A stretch of DNA of 64,000 bases from Varroa destructor (GCF_002443255.2 NW_019211454.1:60784894-60848893), one strand, 5' to 3'. Positions 23,701 to 34,217 are shown, numbered from the stretch's first letter. Program-made: numbers and translations. The notes: generated by a model not told the origin, from the letters alone.

Positions 23701-26700
23701 TCAGTGGCATGTTCTGTTGACTTTGGCACCCTCGTCCGAGATTGTTGATTCTTCTGCTAGTCAGTCAGTCAGTCAGTCAGTCCGCTGCGTTGATTGGCTA
23801 TCATTGACCCAGCTTGACACAGTCCTCCTGGCAAGTCTCTTGAGAATCGCTACTTCGTTAGCCTTTTCTACCGTTTAGGACTTTGTCATTTCCTTTGGCA
23901 TTTGCGTGTAAGCGGCCAAGTGAAAACGAAGGCGGGGCAAGTGAGGGGGTATTTGGGACACGTGTTGAAGGCGCAAGGCGGCAATTTTACGAGTGAGTGA
24001 GTGAGTGAGTGAGTGAGTGAGTGAGCGAGCGAGCGAGCGAGCGAGCCGGCTTTAGTGGGAACGCTATACCTTGCTCTATCTTGGTTATATAGATTATGTC
24101 ACCATGAGAACAAGTGAAATCTTTTACTCTGAGGGGCTTCTATCTTATTCCCGCTTTCCCAGTAAAGCTTAATCTTACTTTTAAATTTCTACGGAAATAG
24201 AATCGTACTAAATATATAATAGTTGCCGATTTGCTGAATTGTTTTATGACTGATTAAACCGTTTCCTAAATCTGTGCTGTGAATTATGTAATTGAGCCTA
24301 TAGCAATGGTGTGCATTTACATGTGGTAGATTAAAATGTCTGTTTTACATATCTGAAATAAATTCGTATCGGTCCTTCTTCGTTGCGCCATGGAAAGTAC
24401 GGCTTCTGCATGAATATTCGAGTCGATAGGGTTCAACCTTACAATAACGGACTTCAATAAATATTCAAACAGGGTCACGCAGGCTGTAAAATTTCGCAAA
24501 AGGCTAAAGGTTATATAAGCCTATGTTGGCAGAAAATATTTTTTCTCATAATCTAATTTGATGGAGAGCTTTCGCAGACGAAGAGTGAGGTTTAAAGTTA
24601 AATGGTTACAATTTCCGTACATGAAAACTTTTGCCCGTAATAACAACTTGTAGCATAATAAAGTTTGGTTCATAAGAGCAACAGCACCTGCTTTAATGGA
24701 GCGTACATCGCCTCTGTCTGCCTTTTAGCTCTATTAGCTATCCCGTTAACTATTTATATACTTGACTGTATGCGTTTGTAGCAAATAATCAGCGAGACAG
24801 AGAAAATGAAATTATGTCAATGTTATTTCACGTTCCGGTGGTCGCTTGACGAGCTCCTCAAAACAGTAATACCTGCTTCTCAATCCTACTGGGAACTTTG
24901 GTAAATCTTTAACTTTCATGTTGCTAGTAGGCGCGATATGAAACACCCAATTGTGAATTTGCCGCACGATAGCTCGGTCATATTCTCTTCTTTACTGCTC
25001 ACCGGATGAAGACGATTTAGCAATCTCTGAGCATGAAAGGTCTGCTGTGCCTGGGATTAGTGGATCGTGATGGCGCCGCCTTATCATGACCTACCGTTTC
25101 CTTAGCAGGTCACCAGTAGGGTCGTGTTGTGTATTCCATCACTCTGTTAGATCCTCCTCACCTGGAGGTTAAAGACAAGTTGATCTCAGTTATTAACGTC
25201 TCCATTCGAGAATAAGCAAAGTTGTTTTTGCCATTGTTGTATAGAACATGCGTCTCATAGTGAGAATGCGCTTTCGTTCCCTAGACCACGAGGAAAAATG
25301 GGGAAGTAAACATCAAGCGGAGGCGCAGTTGCTTTTGATGAAGCTATCACGAGAAATTTTGCTTCATGTCTATTCAGAAATAGTTGGGGCACTACCCTGG
25401 TACAAGGTAATTTTTGCTCATTACGAGGATAACTCAGGAGCCCTGCTGTTGTTACTCTCATTGTCGTTACTAAGACCATCATTATCTAAACAAAAGTCCA
25501 GTGTTCTACATTAAATTATTTCACGTCAGTTTACTGGGCCTGTTATACGCCGCGAATAAACGTCATTCACCTGTTGTTGGACATGCGCCATCCCTCTCGG
25601 CTCTCTCACAGGTTAAACATCACGTCAAACATATCTTTACTTCTAACTAATTCAGTCAGCTGCCATATCCCTGCTGCCTTAGCCGACATCTTGCCAAGAA
25701 ATCTATGTCGCACGCCATACGTACACTGAACGCCGCGTAGCTTCTTCGAAATCAAAGGACATACGCCAAGGTCTGTATGACAGCTCGATGTGTGTATATT
25801 CAGGCCTTTGTTCGCTAAAAACATCAAATGTCTGGAAGATGTTGCCTTTTAAAGGACATTTGGATCCTACGTGTGTGGCATGTTCAGCTGAAACGGGAAT
25901 CGATGAGAATCGTACACCGGATGTATGTTACTCAGTTGACCCTAATTTCGGTCCTCGAAAACATACGAGCACTGTTTCTCGAGGCCCTACCCGCATTAGC
26001 CCACATTTGTAAGCTTTCAGCAAAAAGTCGGTGAGCATTTTGTTCACCTGAAATTAATGTATACACTTTAATGTTATCTGCTTTAGAGGCCTAAGTACAA
26101 TGTGGTTCTCTCCTTTTATAGATAACGTTAAGAAAAGACTTCTCGAAACTGCAGTTTGTAGGCGATTTGAAGATAGATAGGTTTTCTGGTCTTATGATGT
26201 TTGAAAGTTCGAAAACAGAAGTGGGCACGTCGAATTGTACGGTGGGTAGGGCGAAGGCATCTGTGCCTTCGATAGCGATGTTACGATAGCACCGGACAGT
26301 TGGATCTTCACCTGATGGAAACACAAAAACGGACTGTAATCAAACGATTCTCTCTGTATCCAGTTAGCTCCATTTTGAGTTCAGCTTAGCTGATTAAAGG
26401 TGCAGCGAACATTTATATTATGGCCCGAATTATGCCGATCGGTTCAGACGCCAGAATATCGAAATTTAACAGAAACGGACGTTACAGGCACTACGTGCCA
26501 GTATGCTAAGACTTTGTAATGGTACCTGGGCTCCACAGCTGGATACTGCCATAATGTACCATACTAGGAATATATTTGACTTTAAGCTGGGCGTAATTAA
26601 ATAAAAGATGGAAAATTGTCCATAAAACTTTTTAATTACACAGGTATTTTCCATATCCGTATGCGAACGAATGGCGAAGCATAGCTATGATAGCTGTGCT

Positions 26701-28151
26701 TAAAAACATCAGAAAATATCGAACTAATTCCCTTACGGGTACTAACATTTCATTACAGAAGCTTCTTCTCTTCCGCTGTCGAGCCGAAATGGTCCGTTCG
26801 TGAGTCCTTTCTTCTTAATGCGCGGAGCAGCTTTAGGAGGACCACCGACTTCTGGCCCATTAGGTCCTTCACTAGCTGCGCTAGCTCCAAGTCAGGCTCA
26901 CGATTTTACCATCCGGAGTCTGTCGGTAAGGATAAACGGGTCAATTAGACATACAACTTTAACTCTCGTATTTGTTCGTTCAAATTGAGGAAATAATATC
27001 AAAGGATATCAGATAAGCGAACTTGGACGTCTCAAGGTGTAATCAATAAATTATCACATAGTCTACAATGTACAGTTGTAAATATGTGTACATGATAGAT
27101 GATGTCAGAGATGCGACAGAGTTGGTTAGCTAAATCTTTTCACATGTAATACTAACTCAGTTATATGAGAATCAAGTCCCAGTTTTCTTCACTACAATAA
27201 GAATTATTGACTTTTATTTTCCTCACCCTCAGACGAGTGGTAGTGAGGAACGGTCTTCTCGATCGCCGGCGTCTTCAGATTCATCTGCCGGAATCGTCGT
27301 TGGCTCCCTCGGACATCAGCTCGGTTCATCGGCAGCGCGAAATTCGAAGAACTTCTCTATTGACGCAATCCTCCAGGTTCAACAACAGCAGGAAAAACAG
27401 CAACAAAAACAGCCGCTTCCGCAATCGGCCCGGCGACAGCAACCTGGAACAGCGGCGGCGGCGGCGGCGGCGGCGGCAGCAGTGGGCGATGCCAAAAGCG
27501 GGTCTACCACGCAAGGTAAGCAACAAAAAGCTATGAGAACATGGACATTGCGGATGTCTAGTTGTAGGGCATCTAGTGAACGTAGAACCTATTTAGGGAT
27601 AACGCAAAAGAACGGTGTGGAACAACGACATGATAAATAGATATTGCATCACAGACATTTGTGCGTCGTCACAACTTCGCACTTATCATAAGAGAATAAC
27701 GACACTAGCTTTATCGCTTCGGCTTTCGGTAGTGAAGTTGTATAAGCTTTCAGTCTAATAATTTCCTTTGTATCCATAAACAGGTTCGAGTTTTTCCGAT
27801 CCGACTCGCTTTAACTTGGATCTTCACTCCCGTCTCGCAGTTCACTGGCTGGGCCTGTGGAATTCACATTTTCTTCGGCAGTCTAGCTCAACGGCATTAG
27901 CTACCGCCGCTGCTTCGATTGCGCCTCAGATGACGTTGCCCTCCGGGTCGCCGCCGCCGTTGGCGATACGTCCGGCATCCCCTGCCGACTCCGACGACAA
28001 CGAGGTGACAATAGCCGTCGATGAAGCCGACGACCTGGAGCTCCAGGACTCTCCGGAAGAAGCCACACGAACAAGGGAGTGGCAGGAAGCCCAGCCAGAT
28101 AGCACCCAAAAAGAAGATGAAGAAGTCGACGTATGTGAAATCGACAATTAG
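3251..28151 (+). CDS. Poxn: Pox neuro-class paired-box transcription factor (spliced, whole gene span)
   Basis: Multi-exon gene for a nuclear, DNA-binding Pax protein. In insects Poxn specifies chemosensory versus mechanosensory bristle fate and some neural and appendage patterning; that role is family knowledge. The sequence shows a paired-domain PAI half split over exons at 3251-3263, 18904-19001 and 19235-19357. The stretches [20 protein letters not shown] and [15 protein letters not shown] are closer to Poxn as I know it than to Pax2/5/8, Pax1/9 or Pax6. I see no homeodomain, as expected for Poxn. Downstream exons (20883-21012, 26759-26925, 27233-27515, 27784-28151) have GT-AG borders, and their phases (1, 0, 0, 1, 0, 1) join in one frame to TAG at 28149. 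About 390 residues are covered, before adding a possible linker exon and the unlocated RED half. The PAI exons are near certain; the tail rests on phase agreement, eh1-like motifs and coding composition. Confidence 0.9.
9380..10700. other. GC-rich island inside Poxn intron 1
   Basis: Composition shifts sharply from the AT-rich intron. The island contains a purine-rich tract (gaagggaggggggagac at about 9916), a short tgctgctgctgccgctg repeat near 10285, and open frames on both strands (9394-9690, 9730-9987, 10169-10432 and 10317-10691 minus; 9600-9797 plus). None resembles a known protein, and overlapping frames on both strands are expected in GC-rich DNA. It could be an alternative promoter, a noncoding first exon or an enhancer. 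Confidence 0.4.
13086..13105 (+). repeat. G-rich tract, G7-C-G5-A-G6
   Basis: Three long guanine runs separated by single bases, directly after GCGGC. This is compatible with G-quadruplex formation. It lies in Poxn intron 1. Confidence 0.7.
16847..16875 (+). repeat. 15-base tandem duplication
   Basis: TTTTTCTTAGAAAC occurs twice, separated by one G, giving a period of 15. A simple local duplication in intron 1. Confidence 0.8.
17731..17764. repeat. (TA)17 microsatellite
   Basis: Uninterrupted TA dinucleotides in Poxn intron 1. Confidence 0.95.
18904..19001 (+). CDS. Poxn: Poxn coding exon 2 (paired domain, N-terminal PAI part)
   Basis: The acceptor is cctgtttcttag at 18903 and the donor is gtacgt at 19002. 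After two bases that complete a Gly codon, 32 codons encode the beta-hairpin and first helix of the paired domain: [18 protein letters not shown], then [25 protein letters not shown] and RRIVELA are hallmark conserved positions, with the minor-groove-contacting turn in the [12 protein letters not shown] stretch. It ends in phase 0, at the classic Gly/Val-Arg-Pro-Cys boundary. Confidence 0.97.
19235..19357 (+). CDS. Poxn: Poxn coding exon 3 (paired domain, PAI helices 2-3 and linker)
   Basis: The acceptor is ttctgattacag at 19234 and the donor is AAG|gtggct at 19358. The 41 codons begin [16 protein letters not shown] and continue [17 protein letters not shown], which is the helix-turn-helix of the PAI subdomain; SHGCVSKIL is the recognition helix. 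LLVSHG and LTRFYETGS match Poxn better than the LRVSHG and LGRYYETGS of Pax2/5/8. The last residues (STGSPKGK) correspond to the linker usually read as GGSK.K before VATP, and are less conserved than the rest. Without splicing, translation would read Val-Ala-Ile and stop at TAA 19367-19369. The intron between exons 2 and 3 is only 233 bases. Confidence 0.97.
19358..20882 (+). other. segment where the paired-domain RED exon is expected but not seen
   Basis: It lies between the exon ending in the PAI-RED linker and the exon starting Ile-Leu. I read all three forward frames around plausible acceptors and found no FAWEIR-like or SSINR-like segment. The open frame 19415-19615 (66 codons) shares the phase of exon 3 but is cut off from it by stops and has no RED signature. 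A short direct repeat, cacttatatag, occurs twice near 20140-20170. Confidence 0.55.
20883..21012 (+). CDS. Poxn: Poxn probable exon (end of paired domain and start of tail)
   Basis: The acceptor is gaactttacag at 20882 and the donor is gtaaaa at 21013. It encodes 43 residues in phase 0 plus one base. It opens Ile-Leu-Gly-Arg-Gly-Gln-Arg-Arg, which fits the end of a paired domain after the usual ...SSINR (family: SINRILR). It is then basic and polar (QYNLKRIQQ) and contains AGLDLRNS; I recall a GLDL motif in the Drosophila Poxn tail. It ends in phase 1 (G), and the exon at 26759 starts with AA, making Glu in frame. Support is splice sites, phase and composition; the preceding RED exon was not found, so assignment is moderate. 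Confidence 0.55.
21594..21797 (+). CDS. possible additional Poxn tail exon
   Basis: This is an open, GC-rich segment inside the intron between 21012 and 26759. The frame is open from 21548 to 22028. A strong donor (GGCG|gtaagc) at 21798 and a weaker acceptor (actgggcag at 21593) would define a 204-base, phase 1 to phase 1 exon that inserts 68 residues without shifting frame. The peptide starts Gly-Pro-Phe-Val-Pro-Pro-Ile-Thr-Thr and contains [13 protein letters not shown]. It matches no domain I know. The acceptor's pyrimidine tract is poor and the opposite strand is also open (21420-21608), so it may be chance. Confidence 0.27.
22929..22954. repeat. (TA)13 microsatellite
   Basis: Uninterrupted TA run. 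Confidence 0.95.
23759..23782. repeat. (TCAG)n tetranucleotide repeat
   Basis: Five full TCAG units (23761-23780) with partial units at both ends. Confidence 0.95.
23991..24046. repeat. compound tetranucleotide repeat, (GAGT)8(GAGC)6
   Basis: Eight GAGT units run directly into six GAGC units. The switch at the fourth base suggests one substitution later spread by slippage. Confidence 0.95.
26759..26925 (+). CDS. Poxn: Poxn tail exon with first eh1-like motif
   Basis: The acceptor is catttcattacag at 26758 and the donor is TCG|gtaagg at 26926. Two bases complete a split codon (G+AA, Glu), then 55 codons are read. The peptide is Ala/Ser/Leu/Gly/Pro-rich ([20 protein letters not shown], then [14 protein letters not shown]) and ends [15 protein letters not shown] at 26905-26922 resembles the octapeptide or eh1 class of Groucho-binding motif, though Arg and Ser replace the usual acidic and Ile/Leu residues. 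It leaves phase 0, which the next exon matches. Confidence 0.72.
27233..27515 (+). CDS. Poxn: Poxn tail exon with strong eh1/octapeptide motif and polyalanine
   Basis: The acceptor is cctcaccctcag at 27232 and the donor is CAAG|gtaagc at 27516. The 94 codons start Thr-Ser-Gly-Ser-Glu-Glu-Arg-Ser, in a Ser-rich stretch. At 27353-27373 they read FSIDAIL, a textbook eh1/octapeptide-type motif (F-S-I-x-x-I-L) that recruits Groucho/TLE corepressors in other factors. A Gln-rich stretch ([12 protein letters not shown]) follows, then ten alanines (eight GCG and two GCA, 27452-27481). It exits in phase 1 (G), joined to GT of the last exon to give Gly. Other frames here are also open because of the GC-rich triplet run, but only this frame fits both splice phases. 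Confidence 0.8.
27784..28151 (+). CDS. Poxn: Poxn terminal coding exon
   Basis: The acceptor is tatccataaacag at 27783. Two bases complete Gly, then 121 codons run to TAG at 28149-28151. The start reads [20 protein letters not shown] followed by [12 protein letters not shown]. The aromatic HWLGLWN patch is reminiscent of an HWLWNP stretch I recall from Drosophila Poxn, which would support orthology if aligned. A Pro/Ala/Ser part ([18 protein letters not shown]) follows, then a strongly acidic end ([14 protein letters not shown] ... [12 protein letters not shown]). Synonymous sites are GC-richer than the flanking introns, as for the other exons. Confidence 0.82.
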
Positions 28152-28208
28152 TGGTTAATTACGAACGATGGCGCTAAGCACTAGCTACTTGGTATGAGAG
28201 AAAGCAGA

Positions 28209-28214
28209 AATAAA
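28209..28214 (+). promoter_or_regulatory. candidate polyadenylation signal of Poxn
   Basis: AATAAA lies 58 bases after the stop codon. It is the first such hexamer downstream, and GT-rich sequence (atgttgg) follows it. The implied 3' UTR is very short; another AATAAA at about 29200 could serve instead. Confidence 0.45.
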
Positions 28215-28941
28215 ATAATGTTGGACGATTTGGCGGCCGTATGCGAACAGCAGAAGTAACCGGGACGCACCATTTAGAGCAACGTGTGTAGGATCTAAGA
28301 GTAATCAGTAAAGCATTGTAGTTAAACAGTGAAAGGCCTGAGGAATTAGCACTTCAACATAATTCAATAGTAGGAAGTTTCGTACGGCCTGCCATGGAAC
28401 GGGCTCACCAGTGATAATGATCTGAGACTTCTCCATGTTCTGATATGCGTTTGACATAGGCAGTTCTGCCAATTCAATTTGCTGGTTGTACATCCTTTCG
28501 GCTACCTGTGATTGAAGTCCAGTGACGGCCACGCGTCAACCCTAGACACGCAAATTGTTTTGTGACTAAAGAAAGTGTTATCTTCCATTCCTGATCTAGC
28601 GACAGGTTGTCAACCCTTGAAGCTCGAATAACCTGTCGTCATATGTAGGCGACGCTGTTGATATGACCAATACTAAATTGGGAGTATTTACTTGTTTTGC
28701 ATAAGAGACAGTCCTCCTGTGAGCATGAGCAGTCTTCGGCGTTTCGTCTTTACGACTACAAGACGACGCAAAAGCAGAGAAATTTGTAAAGACAAACAAC
28801 TCGCAAAAGCTTGCGGTCAGTGTATTGAATGCGGTAACTCCTATATAGTCGACTAAGGCGGGTACTGAACATTCTAGCTCATATAACAACCCTTATCACA
28901 TATTGAGATAGACCTAAGTCAACAACACGTTATAGAGCAAC

Positions 28942-28964
28942 ATATATATATATATATATATATA
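28942..28964. repeat. (AT)11 microsatellite
   Basis: Uninterrupted AT run downstream of Poxn. Confidence 0.95.
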
Positions 28965-31322
28965 GAGATGGTATGACTGTGTATTAGGACACAAACTATA
29001 ATAACAGTAGCAAGTTACACAATGCGGTTGCGGTAGTGGTAGTAGGTAGAGGCCACCTCTGGAGGTTGTATACTACACCGAACAAACAGTTTTTCCAAAT
29101 GTAACTTTATGGAAACTAATCTTTTTCATTAGAAATTAGCGAACAAGCAACATATTCGCATAGTAGCTCCCTTGTGGTTACGTACCTCACGGAAGAATAG
29201 AAATAAAAGAGATCCATAGGAACAAATGAGCGAACTAAGCGGTAACAATTACGGACACCATGATACCAGATAATATCTAGAGGCATTTTCAGAACCCTAT
29301 AAAATTAAATTATTTATTAGTTTTCGTTAGAGTGCAATAGTAAGGAGGATTTTAAAAATCATACATCATTTAATATGGCTAGCCCTTCTATCTTCCCATA
29401 AGGGTTGCATACTAAACGACATAGCGATACCATACGACTCGCTCACTAGAAGCGAACTAGTCATTTTTACGCGTTTGCTTGACAGCTGTGTACTGAGTAT
29501 TTTGCGTTATCTCAGCAAATAGACGATCAATAAATAAGTCAACCCACTGATCGTAGTATGTACTATTTATTTAATTAAAGGGTGGCAATTTTTTTAAATT
29601 GATTAGGCTGTCACGATGGCATTACGTTTTCTTCGCGGCACGCTGAATAATCGTCTTTTATAGCTGCTTTACATAGTTTATACAGATGACGCACGAACAG
29701 CCACCATGAGTATCGAATCAAATTTGCAAAAGTGCTTGACTAGGCCCGTAGAAGCGATTCGTCTACGAGTGTTTAGGGCGTCCCCCGACTAGACGTCTAT
29801 CATTTTTTCCTTATTCGACTGTTTAGGAATGACCCTCGTTACTATCTATAGTGGCATAGATCGGACTGCAGATTTACGGAGTTACTGGTCAGTTGTAGCA
29901 CTGAAATCGGACGAATAAATAAAATCTACATTTTTCAATACAACAGATACGCTAACGATCAATGTTGTTATAAAACTAATCGTGGATTAAATAGTCTGCT
30001 TTGGGTGCGTTGCAATCGAACTAGATAAATGTGTACCATAGCTATTTTAGCTGGACTAAGCGGATTCTATGAAGCGGTCTCTTCGTCTGTCGACTGAGGG
30101 CAACAACACAATTCGGAAAAGGTTTATAATTCACAGATAGGGAAACAAATATTACTTCTGTCCTTCTGCATGAAAACCGTTTATGAGATAGGGAGCAAAA
30201 CGTGCAGTCTGTTGCCCCCCGACGCTGTTACGACGGTATCTCACTGCTAAATATAGTTGATATTTCTTAGTTATACTGGTTGAGAATTTATCCTGCAACG
30301 TGTACAGCCAAAGTACAGGGACAGCAATCGTCTTTAAAACGCGGCAGTAGCTAACCATCTTTATTAAGAAATCTAACCCGGGCTGGCTGGTTCTACTATC
30401 AAAAAAACTCAACGGTAGAGTTCCATCCGAGACACGCAAACAAATCTGGACAAGGTAATGTGAAGCTGGACCACCTAAGCACCAAAGGGTACCGGGTAGA
30501 ACGTCCTGCCGACGAAGCGTGCTCAAGTTCACATAACTTAAATACTTTAGGTAGGCGTCAATTTTGGCCCGTAGATATTTTTCAATAGAAATGATTATCA
30601 GCAGAATCTTTTATATCACATTAATTAAAACAATCGGTTTACCATCATATTATTATCGCTTTTTGTAAGAATGCACCGGTGGATAGATATACAACTAATC
30701 ATTCAGTGAGTGAGACTTCGTGGTAATAGGTGGGTTATTTCAGTTGAAAGTGTATCCGAGTCATTTGAAGACGTCCCGTGGGTACAGCGTGTTGAGAGTT
30801 AACCAGCATCCCCTCTATCAAATAAAAGTAAATTAATACACAATTTCTTAAATTTATAGAAAATAAAATTATTTTTATACAATCGATCGAGAAATTTGTT
30901 AGGCTAATAATAATAAATATTACCTAATCAAATGAATCGGAGATATCTAAGCCAAAGCTAACTACTCCGTAAGGCTTTAATGGCGTTAAAATACAGAGGG
31001 CTATAGAAGCTTCAACATACGATTGACTCGTTATACGAATAGTTGACACTACAAAGCGGACCCCAATTTTACTACGGGTAGAGGCGTCTTTTAAAAATCA
31101 TGGACATATTTTGTAGGCCAAGTATGGGCGTGTTGACCGTTTTCTAATACCCACAGATAGGATCAAAGTGGGCTTTTTTTTTTTAAAGAAGATGACCTCG
31201 AAGACATCGTTGCTATAATAGAGCTAATCCAAGAACGAGCGGGACTCCATTGCATTGTGTGAAATCGCGCATTGGCAGACCGAGCTTAAATGTACGTAAA
31301 GCTAGATAAGTGGGTCTAATTA

Positions 31323-31342
31323 TACAGGGTGTCCCAAAAATG
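31323..31342 (+). mobile_element. possible transposon terminus
   Basis: TACAGGGTGTCCCAAAAATG resembles the terminal sequence of several widespread DNA-transposon or MITE families in arthropods, which begin with a CAGGGTGTCCC core, often at a TA target. I found no matching inverted end nearby and no transposase, so at most this is a solo end or a decayed copy. Confidence 0.3.
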
Positions 31343-32343
31343 CATTGTTTTTTGTTTTTCTTCTCAGGGTGTAATCGATCAGAAATATTTTAGCTTTTTA
31401 GCAAAGAAAATTAATCTTGAAACGCTATTGGTAATTTTTATAGCGGAAGTTCGAAAGAAATATCGTAGGAAGTTTCAGGTTGATCCACCTGCGCGACCTA
31501 CAGCCAATAAAATAAGTAATAAAATTTTTCTAAATTAAAACTGTCCAGGATGTTCACAGTCAACGTGCTAGAGACCCAAGAAAGATTATAGGGAAGATAA
31601 TAAAATCAAAGCAAATTCAGTGTCTATCGTAATTTAGAACGGTGCATGCTATCCATAAAAATTGACCCTATGAATGAACACGGTGTACAACTTATGAAAA
31701 TCAATATTTTCAGAGATAAAGTTATAGATTCAATTAAACGTCACCAACAACCAACCAGTACAATTGCACTTAATGGCCTGTAAACCAACATGTTAGACAA
31801 AAATAGCCCCCTATTTCAAGCAGACTTGTGCCGACTACCTGATGTTAGTAGGAAAATTTGTTCTACCACATCTTCCAAAAATACTCTGGTCAGAATGGCA
31901 AATTTTGCCTGCAACGAGATAGAATATCTGTACGTATTCATTATGATATAAGAACATATCTGTTTTATTATTAGGTATTATTATATATAGGATTAAAACT
32001 TTCTAAACGCGTGGAGAAAGGTCCATAACATACCCTGCCTATTCTTAGGATCTGGGGGGGGGGGGTCAATAAATCCCGTTTTGCTTAGGTACCTTAAAGA
32101 TGAAATCTGTGTTAGAAGGCCGGTGACATTGTAGGGTCTAGAAGCCGAAACGGAACGAGAATGAGCTGCAATACCGAATGAGACGACTGTTCAGGTTTGC
32201 GCCTATTGTGATTAGCAGCGTATTGATCAAGACGGTAATTATTTTCTAAATACCTATGGTAAGTAAAAGAGTTATACATTCGATGTTACTTGGCAATTTA
32301 ATACTACTTATATTATATTTACATACTGCATTTAATACTACTT

Positions 32344-32403
32344 ACTTATATTTACATATAATTAAATATATAAACATATAATTAATTATATGTAAATATA
32401 AGT
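32344..32403. repeat. 22-base perfect inverted repeat
   Basis: The arms 32344-32365 (ACTTATATTTACATATAA...) and 32382-32403 are exact reverse complements, with a 16-base AT loop. Just upstream, a related direct repeat sharing tttaatactactta occurs twice (about 32298-32345). A palindromic AT-rich hairpin, possibly a MITE remnant or a local inverted duplication. Confidence 0.85.
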
Positions 32404-34217
32404 TGAAGCTTTAGCCATTCAAAATGTGTGCTAGACCACTCTGTATTAGCTTAAAACGAGCACAGATGCTACATGCATTAGGTCCCGTCAAGGTTTCTAT
32501 TTTCCTCTTTTTCAGTTCAACCCTCTTATGGCCTACAAGTCTGTCTTGTCTTTTTTTTACAATGACTATGCAACTCAGCTAACTAGAGACGAGACGTACA
32601 TGAGACAAGCATGCCATCAACCACAACATACGACTGTCAGTGGTAAGTTGCCGTTAAAGTTATCTGCGAATGCTGCAACAGGTATATACAAGTCTTTTTA
32701 TTTGGAAAAGTTTGCGAGTTATGTCCCTTTATTCATTGCCCTCAATTGTATAATTGAACAAGCGATCCACGATTACTACTATGTCACCGAAAGTGCTATT
32801 CAACCACTTTAAATGGCGTCTTTTACAGTTGGATCTATTGTATAAATAACCGAAATCGTTCTTTGATCGACTTCGTTGATCAACTATTATGGTTTCACAT
32901 TAAACTGCCCCAAATAAAATATTTGATACCTCATCTGTTAGCACCGTGGGACAGTTGTTGAATGAGTGCGAAAAAAGCAGGTGATAAAAACAAGAATCTT
33001 CAAAAAGCACGGACAACATACGCCAGTGCACGTGAGCAAATGAGGCGTAATACTTTTTGCCTCCTGTTTTTTTGTCTGTGACGTTCGAGTCGACAAGCAG
33101 CATTTACGTGGCCCACTATAGTGGCCACCTGATCAGATTTAACGTGATCCAAAAGTAAAACCCTACAAGAATTTTCGTCTCTTAATTTCTGACTTCAGTC
33201 GCCGCCAACAACGAAAATAGCGTTCGTAGTACTTCGTGCGAACGCATTGTCTTCTTGGTGTTTGCACGCACAAATAGGCACATGCACATGCACATACACA
33301 CGCACGTACACAGACGCACATATGGGGTGAATTCTTGTTGCGTTCGTTGTATAATATACAGAGTATTAGTCTTCACTGTTACTTCTGTAGGGTGGGAGTA
33401 AAAAGGGATTGCAGAATAATTGGGTAGCCCCTGCACACGTCAAGGATGCGCTATTTCGCCGCATCCGCAAAAACAGCTGTCTACCGTAAATCGTTTTCAT
33501 TAAATTGATAGTACGAGTTCCATAGTACATTAGTTTGTGCATTTTACATTCTGCTACAGTGTGGCAGGACTGTGCATTTGGGGTTTGGGGTCGCCGTTTT
33601 CTTCGCTGTTTTGTTACGTTTTCCTACCATAATTACAATGTCGTTGTAATCGAAGAGAATGAACAAAGATAATTGCACCGGTAAAAGTCACAGGATTGTG
33701 TGAACAGACGGCACACGAAATGAATCAACCGGGTCACGGACCGCAATTGTTAGGCGATGATTGGCGAGGGATTTCAATGATCTAAATAAATGTTGTCGGA
33801 TATCTGCATGCTCACATGGTCAGGACGGTTGGATAACAAACATTTTGTGCAGACGAATACTTTTGTTTGCCGCATTGCATCACGCTTGTGCTACATTCTG
33901 CTATACAAAGAAGCACAAGTCGGTGCATGTTAGGTGTCCGGGTTCACGTTTGATTTGCGCTTTAAATGATCCTCAACATGGGCAATTCGCGCGATTTGGT
34001 CGGATCTAAAAGCAGATTCTCTCACAAGTTTCCACGTTGAATTCCATTGGGTTCTAATGACTTAGAAAATCTTTGTCGAAAATTCCTATAGCTTGTAGCT
34101 TAATGGTTCGCATCTGCGCGTCATGATCTAATGTACCAGTCACTGAAAGCTCGAGAAGCAAAAGGCTTAAAATAGAACTTCTTCTTCTAGAATCACAGTT
34201 ACCTAATTAGAGATAAA

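Larger units (their letters stand above)
21013..26758 (+). other. Poxn: Poxn intron(s) upstream of the tail exons
   Basis: Mostly AT-rich, with a GC-rich open block at about 21420-22030 (possible exon listed separately), a (TA)13 run and two tetranucleotide repeats. A segment at 25804-26012 is open, follows a reasonable acceptor (gtgtatattcag) and looks coding in composition. It has no donor in the phase needed to join 26759, so I do not call it an exon. Confidence 0.5.

Noticed and set aside
25804..26012. Coding-looking segment after a good acceptor, considered as a Poxn exon
   Set aside because: Its best donor (gtatgt) leaves phase 0, which cannot join the phase 1 start of the exon at 26759, and its frame ends in a stop.
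27207..27536. 109-codon frame starting with ATG overlapping the Poxn exon at 27233
   Set aside because: It runs through both splice sites in the wrong phase and yields Arg runs from the GCG repeat; a shadow of the true exon.
30152..30532. 126-codon minus-strand open frame
   Set aside because: No recognised domain, no splice or promoter context, and a length within chance expectation for the window.
34095..34170. tRNA A-box-like sequence (tagcttaatgg)
   Set aside because: No acceptable B box (GGTTCGANNCC) or cloverleaf with paired acceptor ends follows; at best a decayed SINE-like fragment.
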